From Streptomyces sp. NBC_00510 (lineage in GTDB: Bacteria; Actinomycetota; Actinomycetes; Streptomycetales; Streptomycetaceae), in assembly GCA_036013505.1 (NCBI GenBank), contig CP107851.1, positions 7,426,001-7,490,000 on the forward strand: a DNA stretch of 64,000 nt, written 5' to 3'. Shown piece after piece: positions 42,033 through 50,844 of this stretch. Position 1 is the first letter of the stretch, and each line of letters starts with the position of its first letter. The position numbers and the translations under genes were made by a program. A model generated the notes under the pieces. That model was not told where the DNA came from, did no database searches, and saw only the letters and a list, made by a program, of their open reading frames with translations.

Positions 42033-42933
42033 GCAGCCGCTGCAGCGAGCCGCCCAGCCCCCAGCGCTCGGCCAGCGCGGCCAGCTCCTGGGGCCGGCGC
42101 GGCTCCCGCGGCAGCTGCGGGGTGAACTCCGGCAGCGGCACGTCGGAGGCCACCCGCACCACCTTCGGCGCGACCGCCACGTACTCCCGGGCCTCCTGCA
42201 GCCGCTTGCGCTGCGCGGGGGTGACCTTGGAGGCGGGGTCGTGGGCGGCGGCCATGATCCCGGCCAGGTCGCCGTACGCCTCCAGCAGCTTCGCCGCCGT
42301 CTTCTCGCCGATCCCCGGCACGCCCGGCAGGCCGTCGCTCGGGTCGCCGCGCAGCAGCGCCAGGTCCACGTAACCGGGGCCGTCCACGCCGTACCTGGCG
42401 CGCAGCCAGGCCTCGTCCACCACGTCCAGCGAGCCGACGCCCTTGACCGGGTACAGCACCCGCACCCCGCGGGCGTCGTCCACCAGCTGGAACAGGTCGC
42501 GGTCACCCGTCACGATGTCCACCGGGCCCGGCGCCCGGCCCGTCAGGGTGCCGATCACGTCGTCCGCCTCGTAGCCGGCGACACCCACCCGGGCGATGCC
42601 CAGCGCGTCCAGCACCGCCTCGATCACCGGGACCTGCGGCGACAGGGTGTCCGGGACCTCCTCGACGTCCGAGCCGCCGGGGACCTCCTCGGCGACGCGG
42701 TGCGCCTTGTACGAGGGGATCAGGTCCACCCGCCACTGCGGCCGCCAGTCCGCGTCCATGCAGGCCACCAGGTCGTCGGGGGAGTGGTCGGCGACCAGGC
42801 GGGCGATGAAGTCCAGCAGCCCGCGCACGGCGTTGACCGGCGTGCCGTCCGGCGCGCGCACCGAGTCGGGCACGCCGAAGTACGCGCGGAAGTAGAGGCT
42901 GGCGGTGTCCAGGAGCATCAGGCGTCGAGTCAC
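42001..42933 (-). CDS. 5'-3' exonuclease / flap endonuclease-like protein
   Basis: This 310-residue protein is homologous to the N-terminal exonuclease domain of DNA polymerase I but stands alone. Metal-binding aspartates occur in LMLLDTASLYFRAYFG, VACMDADWRP, AGYEADDVIGTL and IVTGDRDLFQL. The helix-hairpin-helix GVPGIGEKTAAKLL (about residues 200-213) binds DNA. It probably removes RNA primers or flaps. The GTG start (42933) has no ribosome binding site; ATG 42918 is an alternative. It overlaps the end of the P450 gene tail to tail by 32 bases. Confidence 0.93.
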   Translation of the reverse strand: MTRRLMLLDTASLYFRAYFGVPDSVRAPDGTPVNAVRGLLDFIARLVADHSPDDLVACMDADWRPQWRVDLIPSYKAHRVAEEVPGGSDVEEVPDTLSPQVPVIEAVLDALGIARVGVAGYEADDVIGTLTGRAPGPVDIVTGDRDLFQLVDDARGVRVLYPVKGVGSLDVVDEAWLRARYGVDGPGYVDLALLRGDPSDGLPGVPGIGEKTAAKLLEAYGDLAGIMAAAHDPASKVTPAQRKRLQEAREYVAVAPKVVRVASDVPLPEFTPQLPREPRRPQELAALAERWGLGGSLQRLLSVLGPERAG

Positions 42934-43093
42934 ACGCCGATGATGCCGCACGCCGCCGACACCGTGACCTCCGTCACGGAACGGTTTGCTCCGCTCGGGT
43001 CGGGGCAGCCGCCGTCCCGGAGCGGGACAGGAGCGCTCCGCGACCTGCGTGCGGGGGCAGCCGGTCGTCCTCCCTACGACACGTGAGGTGTAT

Positions 43094-44242
43094 GTGTACA
43101 GGCTGCAGGCAGAGCATCTGTACAAGGTGTTCGGTGCCGACCCCGAGGACGGCGTGCGCCGTCTGGAGGCCGGAGCCGGACGCGACGAACTGCGCGGGAG
43201 CGGTACGACCGCCGCGGTGATCGACGCGAGCTTCGACGTCCGCGAGGGCGAGATCTTCGTCGTCATGGGCCTGTCCGGGTCGGGCAAGTCCACGCTGCTG
43301 CGCACGCTCAACGGGCTCAATCCCCCCACCGCGGGGCGGGTGCTCTTCGACGGCCGAGACCTCACCGCACTCAGCGCCCGCGAACTGCGCCGCGTGCGCT
43401 CGCACGGCATCAGCATGGTCTTCCAGCACTTCGCGCTCTTCCCGCACCGCAGCGTCCTCCAGAACGCCGCGTACGGCCTGGAGGTGCAGGGCGTGGGCCG
43501 CAAGGAACGCGAGAAGCGCGCCGCGCAGGCCCTGGAACTCACCGGCCTGTCCGGCTGGGGCGACTCCTGGCCCGACGAGCTCTCCGGCGGCATGCAGCAG
43601 CGCGTGGGCCTGGCCCGCGCCCTGGCCACCGACGCCGACGTGCTCCTCATGGACGAGTCCTTCAGCGCCCTGGACCCGCTCATCCGCCGTGACATGCAGG
43701 ACCAGCTGATCGAACTGCAGCGCAGCCTGAAGAAGACCATCGTCTTCATCACCCACGACCTCAACGAGGCCATGCGCCTCGGCGACCGCGTCGCCGTCAT
43801 GCGCGACGGGCGCATCGTCCAGATCGGTTCCCCCGAGGACATCCTGCTGCGCCCCGCCGACGACTACGTCAGCTCCTTCGTGCACGACGTCGACCGCTCC
43901 CGCGTGCTGACCGCCGGCACCGTCATGGAGCCCCCGCACCGCCCCGACGCGGGCGACTGCCGCTGCGAGACGGTCACCCCGCGCACCGCGCTCGCCGACG
44001 TCCTGCCGGTCAGCGCGCGGGTCCCGCACCCCGTGGCCGTCCGCGACGAGGCCGGCGACGTGGTCGGCGTGATCGCCAAGGACCGGCTGCTGGCCGCACT
44101 CGGCGACCACGACGGACCGGTGACGCCGTGCACCGACGACACGGCGCGGGCGGCCGCCGGCCCGCCCGCGAAGGACGCCGGGCCGCAGGACGCCGCGCCC
44201 AGGGTGCCGGGCCGGCCGCGGAAGGAGGCGGCGCGTGCCTAG
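43094..44242 (+). CDS. Glycine betaine/proline ABC transporter ATP-binding protein
   Basis: This 382-residue OpuAA/ProV-type ATPase has Walker A GLSGSGKST (about residues 60-68), Q-loop VFQHFALFPHRSVL and signature LSGGMQQRVGLARAL (about 165-179). Walker B is VLLMDESFSALDPL, and the D/H loop is FITHDLNEAM. The C-terminal region (TPRTALADVLPVSARVPHPVAV) is a shortened CBS-type sensor, followed by an Ala/Pro tail. The start is GTG 43094 with GAGG at 43085-43088, or GTG 43088. It overlaps the permease/binding-protein fusion gene by eight bases. It powers uptake of an osmoprotectant. Confidence 0.94.
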   Translation: MYRLQAEHLYKVFGADPEDGVRRLEAGAGRDELRGSGTTAAVIDASFDVREGEIFVVMGLSGSGKSTLLRTLNGLNPPTAGRVLFDGRDLTALSARELRRVRSHGISMVFQHFALFPHRSVLQNAAYGLEVQGVGRKEREKRAAQALELTGLSGWGDSWPDELSGGMQQRVGLARALATDADVLLMDESFSALDPLIRRDMQDQLIELQRSLKKTIVFITHDLNEAMRLGDRVAVMRDGRIVQIGSPEDILLRPADDYVSSFVHDVDRSRVLTAGTVMEPPHRPDAGDCRCETVTPRTALADVLPVSARVPHPVAVRDEAGDVVGVIAKDRLLAALGDHDGPVTPCTDDTARAAAGPPAKDAGPQDAAPRVPGRPRKEAARA

Positions 44243-46034
44243 GCTGCCCCTCGGCGACTGGACCGACAGCGCCGTCACCTACCTGCGCGACCACTTCGGT
44301 CCGCTCTTCGACCTCATCAGCGCCGTCGTATCCGGCATGTACGACGGCCTGGACGCCGTCCTGCAGGCCCCCGCGCCGCTGCTGCTCGCCGGCATCCTCG
44401 CGGTCCTCGCGCTGTGGCTGCGCGGTCTGACCGCGGGCGTGCTCTCCTTCGCGGGCCTGGCCGTCGTCGTCTCCGTGCAGCAGTGGGACGAGGCCATGGA
44501 CACCCTGTCCCTGGTGCTGGTCGCCACCGTGATCACCATCGTGCTCGCCGTGCCGCTCGGCATCTGGTCGGCGCGCAACCGCACCGTCTCCGCCGCCCTG
44601 CGCCCGGTGCTGGACTTCATGCAGACGATGCCCGCCTTCGTCTACCTGATCCCCGGCATCTTCTTCTTCGGCGTCGGCCAGGTGCCCGGCATCATCGCCA
44701 CCATCGTCTTCTCCCTGCCGCCGGGCGTGCGCATGACCGAGCTCGGCATCCGGCAGGTCGACGGCGAGCTCGTCGAGGCCGCGGAGGCCTTCGGCACCGC
44801 CCCGCGCAGCACCCTGCTGCGGGTGCAGCTGCCGCTCGCGCTCCCCACGATCATGGCGGGCGTCAACCAGGTGATCATGCTGGCGCTGTCCATGGTCGTC
44901 ATCTCCGGCATGGTCGGCGGCGGCGGTCTGGGCGCCTCGGTCTTCACCGCCATCAGCCAGGTCGACATCGGCCTCGGCTTCGAGGCGGGCCTGTCCGTGG
45001 TCATCCTCGCCATGTACCTGGACCGCGTCACCGGAGCCCTCGGCACCCGGGTCTCCCCGCTGGGCCGGCGCGCGATGGCCACGGCCGCCTCCCCGCGCGG
45101 CCTGCAGCTGTGGAAGTACCGCCCGCAGACCTCCGTCGCCGTCGTCGGCATCGTCGCCCTCGCGCTGGTCGCCGGCGGGGTGAACGTCTTCGGCGCCGCC
45201 GACGAGGGGACCGCCGTCCCCGAGGCCGACGACGTCGGCAAGGGCCGCCAGGTCGACATCGGCTACATCCCCTGGGACGAGGGCGTCGCCTCCACCTACC
45301 TGTGGAAGGAACTGCTGGAACGGCGCGGGTACGAGCCGAAGGTCACCCAGTACGACGTCGGCGCCCTGTACACCGGCATGTCCGCCGGGCGGGTCGACTT
45401 CGAGACCGACTCCTGGCTGCCCGTCACGCACCGGTCGTACTGGGACAAGTACAAGAACGAGCTGGACGACTACGGCTCCTGGTACGGCCCCACCTCGCTC
45501 GAACTGACGGTGCCCTCCTACGTCAAGGGCATCGACTCGCTGGCCGACCTCAAGGGCAAGGGCAAGCAGTTCGGCGGCCGGATCATCGGCATCGAGCCCG
45601 GCGCCGGGATGATGAAGATGCTCAACGACACCGTCCTGGACAGGTACGGCCTGAAGGGCGAATACGAGGTCACCACCGGCTCGACCGCCAGCATGCTCGC
45701 CCAGCTCGACCGCTCCATCAAGGCGAAGGAGCCCGTCGTCGTCACCCTGTGGTCCCCGCACTGGGCCTACGGCGAGCACAGCCTGAAGAAGCTGAAGGAC
45801 CCGCTCGGCGCCTGGGGCAAGGGCGACGGCATCCACACCCTCGCCCGGGGCGGCTTCGCCGGCGACGAGCCGAAGGTCGCCAAGTGGCTCCAGGACTTCA
45901 AGCTGAGCGAGAAGGAGCTGACCGGACTGGAAGGCGCCGTCCACAAGGCCGGCCAGGGCCACGAGCAGGACGGCGTCCGCGACTGGCTCGACGCCCACCC
46001 CGGTCTCACGGACCGGCTCGCCCCGGTCGGCTGA
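44235..46034 (+). CDS. Fused permease and substrate-binding protein of an osmolyte ABC transporter
   Basis: This 599-residue protein combines two components. The N-terminal OpuAB/ProW permease has helices from about residue 48, the EAA-like loop ELVEAAEAFGTAPRSTLLRVQLPLA in part around 182-206, and DRVTGALG at its end. A linker helix (TSVAVVGIVALALVAGGVNVF, about 299-319) follows. An OpuAC/ProX binding domain (about 330-599) starts VDIGYIPWDEGVASTYLW and has Trp/Tyr residues suited to a betaine cage. The fusion tethers the receptor outside the membrane as in Lactococcus OpuA-BC. Glycine betaine, proline betaine or choline is the likely substrate. It is coupled to the ATPase gene. Confidence 0.94.
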   Translation: MPRLPLGDWTDSAVTYLRDHFGPLFDLISAVVSGMYDGLDAVLQAPAPLLLAGILAVLALWLRGLTAGVLSFAGLAVVVSVQQWDEAMDTLSLVLVATVITIVLAVPLGIWSARNRTVSAALRPVLDFMQTMPAFVYLIPGIFFFGVGQVPGIIATIVFSLPPGVRMTELGIRQVDGELVEAAEAFGTAPRSTLLRVQLPLALPTIMAGVNQVIMLALSMVVISGMVGGGGLGASVFTAISQVDIGLGFEAGLSVVILAMYLDRVTGALGTRVSPLGRRAMATAASPRGLQLWKYRPQTSVAVVGIVALALVAGGVNVFGAADEGTAVPEADDVGKGRQVDIGYIPWDEGVASTYLWKELLERRGYEPKVTQYDVGALYTGMSAGRVDFETDSWLPVTHRSYWDKYKNELDDYGSWYGPTSLELTVPSYVKGIDSLADLKGKGKQFGGRIIGIEPGAGMMKMLNDTVLDRYGLKGEYEVTTGSTASMLAQLDRSIKAKEPVVVTLWSPHWAYGEHSLKKLKDPLGAWGKGDGIHTLARGGFAGDEPKVAKWLQDFKLSEKELTGLEGAVHKAGQGHEQDGVRDWLDAHPGLTDRLAPVG

Positions 46035-46141
46035 CCGGGATCCCGACCCCGGACGGCGCGGCACCCGGCACTTCCCCTCCCTCGTGCCGGAGCCGCGCCG
46101 TCCGGCCCTCCCCGTCCCGCGGGGATGGATACGGTGGGGAC

Positions 46142-46903
46142 ATGACCCGTCGCGACTCCGGCCCCGCACGGCGTGTGGTCTCCCTCGTCCCCTCGCTCAC
46201 CGAGGCGGTGGCGACCACGGCGCCCGCCCTGCTCGTGGGCGCGACCGACTGGTGCAACCAGCCGGCCGACCTGCGTGTCACGCGGGTCCGGGGCACGAAG
46301 AACCCCGACATCGCGGAGATCGTGCGGCTCGCCCCCGACCTGGTGATCGCCAACGAGGAGGAGAACCGCGAGCCCGACCTCGCGGCGCTGCGCGCGGCGG
46401 GGCTGACGGTGCTGGTCACGGAGGTGCGCAGCCTTCCGCAGGCCTTCCGGGAACTGCACCGCGTCGTCGTCGAGGCCTGCGGCCTGCCGCGCCCGGCCTG
46501 GCTCGACGCCGCGGAGAAGACCTGGGCGTCGCTGCAGCCCGCGGCCCGCCCCCGCAAGGCCGTCGTGCCCGTCTGGCGCCGGCCGTGGATGGTGCTCGGC
46601 CGGGACACCTTCGCCGGCGACCTGCTGGCCCGGCTGGGCGTCGAGAACGTTTACGGGACCCACCAGGAGCGGTATCTGCGGGTGCCGGTCGACGAGCTCA
46701 CCGGCAGCGGGGCGGACCTCGTCGTGCTCCCGGACGAGCCGTACCGGTTCACCGCGGACGACGGGCCCGAGGCGTTCCCGGACATACCCGCGGCCCTGGT
46801 CAGCGGCCGTCACCTCACCTGGTACGGCCCGTCCCTGGCCGAGGCGCCGGCCGTGCTCGCCGCCGCCCTCGCCGGCCCCGCCCCCGTCCGGCGCGGCGGC
46901 TGA
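46142..46903 (+). CDS. BtuF-like helical-backbone metal-receptor protein without signal peptide
   Basis: This 253-residue protein has the fold of cobalamin/iron-siderophore binding proteins: RRVVSLVPSLTEAVA at the very start, AEIVRLAPDLVIANEEEN (about residues 55-72), a central helix, then GVENVYGTHQERYLRV and DLVVLPDEPYRF. There is no signal peptide or lipobox, so the product appears cytoplasmic; no permease or ATPase adjoins. A TACGGT hexamer (46130-46135) places transcription start at the ATG, so the mRNA is probably leaderless. A role as an intracellular metal or corrinoid chaperone is conceivable but unproven. Confidence 0.85.
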   Translation: MTRRDSGPARRVVSLVPSLTEAVATTAPALLVGATDWCNQPADLRVTRVRGTKNPDIAEIVRLAPDLVIANEEENREPDLAALRAAGLTVLVTEVRSLPQAFRELHRVVVEACGLPRPAWLDAAEKTWASLQPAARPRKAVVPVWRRPWMVLGRDTFAGDLLARLGVENVYGTHQERYLRVPVDELTGSGADLVVLPDEPYRFTADDGPEAFPDIPAALVSGRHLTWYGPSLAEAPAVLAAALAGPAPVRRGG

Positions 46904-46929
46904 CCCGGGGCGCCCGCGTCGTGGAAGCC

Positions 46930-46970
46930 CCCCGGCGCACGCGGGCCCGTGGCCGTCGCGTGCGCCGGGG
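46930..46970. terminator. Bidirectional terminator
   Basis: CCCCGGCGCACGCG and CGCGTGCGCCGGGG form a perfect 14-bp stem with a 13-base loop between the convergent BtuF-like and rhamnosidase genes. Confidence 0.8.
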
Positions 46971-46982
46971 AGCGACCTGGGG

Positions 46983-49900
46983 TCAGCCGCGCGTCACGGC
47001 CGTGAAGACGGTACGACCGGACCCGACCCGGTAGACGGCCCGGCCGTCCTGGACGCCCAGGTACGTGGCGTGGCTGCCGGCCGCGGTGTAACGGCCGCCC
47101 GCCACCACGGGCAGCGCGACCGTCGCCGTCACGTTGACCGGCACCTCGACCGTCGTGTCCACCCCGTGCCGGTTCCGCCGCCAGTCGACGCCGACGGTGC
47201 CGCGCTCGGTCCACTGGCTGCCCGAGGCGTGGCTCACGCCCGCGTCCGCCGGGGCGATCCGCACCGACGCGCCGCCCGGGCTGGTCACCGTGAGGCCGAG
47301 CACGCCCTCCAGCACTCCGACGACACCCGCGCCGCCCCAGCCGTGCGACATGCTCTCGCTGCTGCTCTGCGAGACCTGGCCGGGCGCGCAGTCACTGCTC
47401 GCGCAACCCGGAGTCCACTGCTCCCACAGGAAGGTGCCGCCCTCGGCCAGGACCTGCGCGGGACCGTCGACGGAGGGATCGGTGAGGATCCGCACCAGCG
47501 TGTCCGGCCGGTCGACGACCCGCAGCGCCTCCAGCAGGGTCCGCAGCGTCATCGGCCCCTGCCGCATCCCCTGCCGGGACAGCTCCGCGCCCAGTGCGGC
47601 GTACTCGGAGGGCTCCGCGACGCCGTAGGCGACCGGGAAGCTCTGCGCGTGCTCGCCCTGATGCGCGATCAGGGCGCCGTCGGAGGACAGACCGTCCGAC
47701 CACAGCCCGGTGCCGCCGTCCCGCAGCCGCTCCCGCATCGCCGCCGTCAGCTCGTCCGCGCGGCCGGCGTAGACGTCCCGGGTGGCGTGGTCGCCGAGCG
47801 CGTCGGCGGCCTCGGCCACCGACCGCATCGCGCCCACCCCGAGGGCGTTGACGACGGTGCGGTTCACGTTGCCGTCGGTGACGTAGCCGTACCGCATCGG
47901 GGCGGGCCAGTCGATGATGCCGTGCAGGTACGCGCCGCTGCCGCCGGGCAGGTCGGCGACCAGACCGCGGTCGTCCACCGCCGAGGAGACGTAGTCGGCG
48001 ACGTTGCGCATCACGGGCAGGGCCCGGGCGAGCAGTTCGCGGTCGCCCGTCGTGCGGTAGTAGCGCATCACCCACTCGGGGAACATCTCGGTGTAGTCGG
48101 GGATGTCCCGCTTGGCGTCGCCGTTGGGGTAGACGGAGTTCAGGGCGCCATTGGGCCAGTAGCGCGCCTGGGAGTTCATGAAGGACTCGATGGCCTGGCG
48201 GGTCAGGCTGCGCTCGCCCGACGCGGCCATCGTCGCGAAGGACTCGTCCACGGTGTCGCCGAGGAACTGGCCCTTCTCACGGGTGGGGGTGTCCAGGAAG
48301 ACGTTCTGCGCGGACTGCAGCGCCGAACGCTGCATCAGCGAGAAGACCTGGTCCAAGGTGCCGTCGCTGCTGCGGAACGTGGCGGGGTGCGCCGCGTCGG
48401 TGTTCTGGACGACGGCGGTGACGTCCCGCGTGGTCAGCTTCTCGCCCGAGTCGCTGATCTGCAGGTAGCGCCAGCCCCAATAGGTGAAGGCCCGGGCGGT
48501 CTGCGGGCCGTCCTTCTCGGTGTAGAAGAAGCGCATGTTGCTGCCCTGGGTGTCCAGACCCGACGTACCCGCGCGGGAGTTCTCCACCCAGCTCGCGGCG
48601 GCGTGGTCCTTGCCCAGGGGACGGTCCAGGGTCACCGTCGTGCCGTCCACCGCGCTCACGGTGCGGGTCTCGGGGTGCCCGGCGCCGTACCCCGTGGCGG
48701 GCGCGTCCACCAGGATCTCGTCGCCGGCGTGGACGTTGGCCGCGTTGGCGAGCGTCACCGAGGTGTCCCCGGCCCGTACGGCGGCGCTCAGCGTGGAGTT
48801 GCTGCGCCGGTAGCTGGTGGTGAACGTCAGCTGCCGGCCGGCGGTGCCGGAACGCAGCCGTACCGAGGGCACCGCGGCGTACACCTTGCCGAAGTCGGCG
48901 AGGACGGTGCCGTCGGGCAGGTGCAGCAGCGAGACGGGGTGGACGGTCTCCTGCGTGAGGTGGGCCTCCAGCGCCGACAGGTGGGTGAAGGCGCACGGGG
49001 ACGAACCACCCTCGTAGGGAGCGCAGTTGCCCGGGTTCGGCCGCGGATGGGCACCGATGACGGTGGCGGCGGCCCAGCCGGAGTCGTCGTAGCCGGGGGT
49101 GTTCCAGCCGGTCGGCTCGACCGTGGCGTCGTAGTACTCGACGCGGTCGCCGGCGTCGCCGTTGCGGTAGGTCAGGGTGTCGACCCGCTGCGGCTCGTAG
49201 CGGTGGACCTTCCAGGTGCCGTCGGAGACCGCCACGTCCCGGGTGCCGTCCGCGTGTTCGACCACCACCTTGACCAGCAGCCCGGAGGGGCCCTCGGGGG
49301 CGTTCGGGCCGTTGGCCCGGCCCTGGCACTTGCAGGACCAGTAGTGCGTCAGCACGCCCACGGCCAGGTCCCGGCCCGCCTTGACGCCCTTGACGGCGGC
49401 GACGTCGTAGAAGCCCTCGCCGGCGTACTCGTAGGACGAACTGCGCTGCACGGTCTTGCCGTTGACGTCGACCTGCCAGTCGCCGGAGGCCGCGACGTAC
49501 ACCCGGGTGCCGACCACGGGGCTGCCCGCGGACACCCGGACGACCTTGCGGGCCGCCGTCCACTCGTTGCTCGCGTCGTTCCCGGTGGCGGGACGGCGGA
49601 TCCACTGGGCGCCGGACCAGTCCTGGTCCGTCAGGCCCGTGCCGAAGGACGCGCCGGCCGAGTAGGGGGAGGCCTCCCCCGCGCGGTCCCACGTCCGCAC
49701 CTTCCACTGGTACGCCGTCCCCGGCGCCAGCGCGGGCCCGCCGTACGGCACCCAGGACTGCTCGGAACCGCGGACCTTGCCGCTGTCCCAGACGGTGCGG
49801 CCGCCGGGCACGCGCACGACGACCTGGTAGGCGGTCTGGACCTCGTCGGAGTCGCTGTCGCGGGGCAGCCAGCCGAAGCGCGGCGCGCCGTCGAGGGCGA

Positions 49901-50072
49901 GCGGGTCGGTGCGGTCGTCGACCGTCAGGCCGCCGGGGGCGCCCGGGGCGTGGTTGCGGGGCGCCGGCGCGTGGTCGGCGTAGGCCTGGGGGGTGGCGGC
50001 GGCCAGCGTCAGGCCCAGTGAGAGGGCGAGGAGGGTGAGGCGGCGGCGGGGAATGGGCGGACGTCGTTTCAT
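46983..50072 (-). CDS. Secreted alpha-L-rhamnosidase (GH78)
   Basis: This 1029-residue secreted enzyme releases terminal L-rhamnose from plant glycosides or polysaccharides. The signal peptide (KRRPPIPRRRLTLLALSL..., cleavage near TPQAYA, about residue 32) has RRR before the hydrophobic core rather than a strict twin-arginine motif. Then come a fibronectin-like N domain (about 45-150), the rhamnosidase N domain (about 160-330), a concanavalin-like domain and the (alpha/alpha)6 catalytic domain. FLDTPTREKGQFLGD (about 591-605) matches the GH78 catalytic-acid region. A C-terminal beta domain ends the protein. The ATG at 50072 has GAGAGG upstream. Two LacI-type operators lie in the promoter. Confidence 0.93.
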   Translation of the reverse strand: MKRRPPIPRRRLTLLALSLGLTLAAATPQAYADHAPAPRNHAPGAPGGLTVDDRTDPLALDGAPRFGWLPRDSDSDEVQTAYQVVVRVPGGRTVWDSGKVRGSEQSWVPYGGPALAPGTAYQWKVRTWDRAGEASPYSAGASFGTGLTDQDWSGAQWIRRPATGNDASNEWTAARKVVRVSAGSPVVGTRVYVAASGDWQVDVNGKTVQRSSSYEYAGEGFYDVAAVKGVKAGRDLAVGVLTHYWSCKCQGRANGPNAPEGPSGLLVKVVVEHADGTRDVAVSDGTWKVHRYEPQRVDTLTYRNGDAGDRVEYYDATVEPTGWNTPGYDDSGWAAATVIGAHPRPNPGNCAPYEGGSSPCAFTHLSALEAHLTQETVHPVSLLHLPDGTVLADFGKVYAAVPSVRLRSGTAGRQLTFTTSYRRSNSTLSAAVRAGDTSVTLANAANVHAGDEILVDAPATGYGAGHPETRTVSAVDGTTVTLDRPLGKDHAAASWVENSRAGTSGLDTQGSNMRFFYTEKDGPQTARAFTYWGWRYLQISDSGEKLTTRDVTAVVQNTDAAHPATFRSSDGTLDQVFSLMQRSALQSAQNVFLDTPTREKGQFLGDTVDESFATMAASGERSLTRQAIESFMNSQARYWPNGALNSVYPNGDAKRDIPDYTEMFPEWVMRYYRTTGDRELLARALPVMRNVADYVSSAVDDRGLVADLPGGSGAYLHGIIDWPAPMRYGYVTDGNVNRTVVNALGVGAMRSVAEAADALGDHATRDVYAGRADELTAAMRERLRDGGTGLWSDGLSSDGALIAHQGEHAQSFPVAYGVAEPSEYAALGAELSRQGMRQGPMTLRTLLEALRVVDRPDTLVRILTDPSVDGPAQVLAEGGTFLWEQWTPGCASSDCAPGQVSQSSSESMSHGWGGAGVVGVLEGVLGLTVTSPGGASVRIAPADAGVSHASGSQWTERGTVGVDWRRNRHGVDTTVEVPVNVTATVALPVVAGGRYTAAGSHATYLGVQDGRAVYRVGSGRTVFTAVTRG

Positions 50073-50090
50073 GGACACCTCTCGGCGGAG

Positions 50091-50135
50091 TTAGAACGTT
50101 TCAATCCGCGGGCGTATGTTATTGATACGTTTCAA
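50091..50135. promoter_or_regulatory. Two LacI-family-type operators upstream of the rhamnosidase
   Basis: TTAGAACGTTTCAA (50091-50104) and TTGATACGTTTCAA (50122-50135) both fit the LacI/GalR-type palindrome TTGAAACGTTTCAA with central CG. The starts are 31 bases apart, that is, about three helical turns. They cover the region 20-63 bases upstream of the ATG. Confidence 0.75.
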
Positions 50136-50250
50136 TCCTGTGAACGGGGTGAGCCTAGGCAGGCCCGTGTGCGCTGTCAACGCCCCCTCGTGTGCGGCGC
50201 CGTTGCGGGCGGCTGCGCCGGGCTGCCCGGTGGTGGGATGCCCGCCGCAG

Positions 50251-50343
50251 GCGCAAACGAGCCGCACACAACAACCGGGCCGCACGGGGCACCCCGGGGC
50301 GCAAACAACCCGCACACGACAACAGGCCGCAACGGGGCACCCC
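50251..50343. repeat. Tandem 48-base-period repeat
   Basis: Two units starting GCGCAAAC (50251 and 50299), about 45 bases each, agree at roughly nine of ten positions and both end CGGGGCACCCC. Short CGCACAC/GACAAC sub-motifs recur within them. It lies between the rhamnosidase promoter and the GNAT gene. Confidence 0.7.
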
Positions 50344-50367
50344 CCGCAGAACATCTACGCTGCACGC

Positions 50368-50820
50368 ATGAGCGACCTCCACTTCCGCCCCGTCACCCGC
50401 CACGACATCCCCGCCGTCGTGGCGATGTTCGCCGACGACGGCCTCGGCCGCGGCCGCGAGACCCCGGACGACCTGGAGCCCTACTACGCGGCGTACGAAC
50501 GTGTCGTCGCCGACCCCGGGCAGCACGTGGTCGTCGCGGAGCGGGACGGCACGCTCGTCGGGGTGCTGCAACTGTCGGTGATACCGGGGCTGTCACGGCG
50601 CGGCACGACGCGCTCCGTCATCGAGGCGGTCCGCGTGCACCGCGACGCCCGCGGCGGCGGCCTGGGGACGCTGATGATCGAGTGGGCGGTCGAGGAGTCC
50701 CGCCGCCTGGGGTGCACGCTGGTGCAGCTGACCTCGGACCGGGCCCGCGCCGACGCGCACCGCTTCTACGAGCGCCTCGGCTTCACCGCCTCGCACGTCG
50801 GCTTCAAGCTGCAGCTCTGA
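50368..50820 (+). CDS. GNAT-family N-acetyltransferase
   Basis: This 150-residue acetyltransferase uses acetyl-CoA. The coenzyme-A binding motif is VRVHRDARGGGLGTLMIEWA (about residues 84-103), and the C-terminal DAHRFYERLGF completes the fold. The acceptor is unknown. No ribosome binding site is present; TACGCT at 50356-50361 puts transcription start on the ATG (leaderless). The stop codon lies in a 22-base tandem duplication shared with the convergent gene. Confidence 0.92.
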   Translation: MSDLHFRPVTRHDIPAVVAMFADDGLGRGRETPDDLEPYYAAYERVVADPGQHVVVAERDGTLVGVLQLSVIPGLSRRGTTRSVIEAVRVHRDARGGGLGTLMIEWAVEESRRLGCTLVQLTSDRARADAHRFYERLGFTASHVGFKLQL

Positions 50821-50844
50821 CCGCTTCAAGCTGCAGCTGTGACC
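50801..50844. repeat. 22-base tandem duplication across two convergent stop codons
   Basis: Unit one (50801-50822, starting GCTTCAAGCTGCAGCT) is followed directly by unit two (50823-50844) with a single mismatch (C to G). The GNAT stop lies in unit one, and the last codons and stop of the amidotransferase lie in unit two, read on the other strand. Confidence 0.9.
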
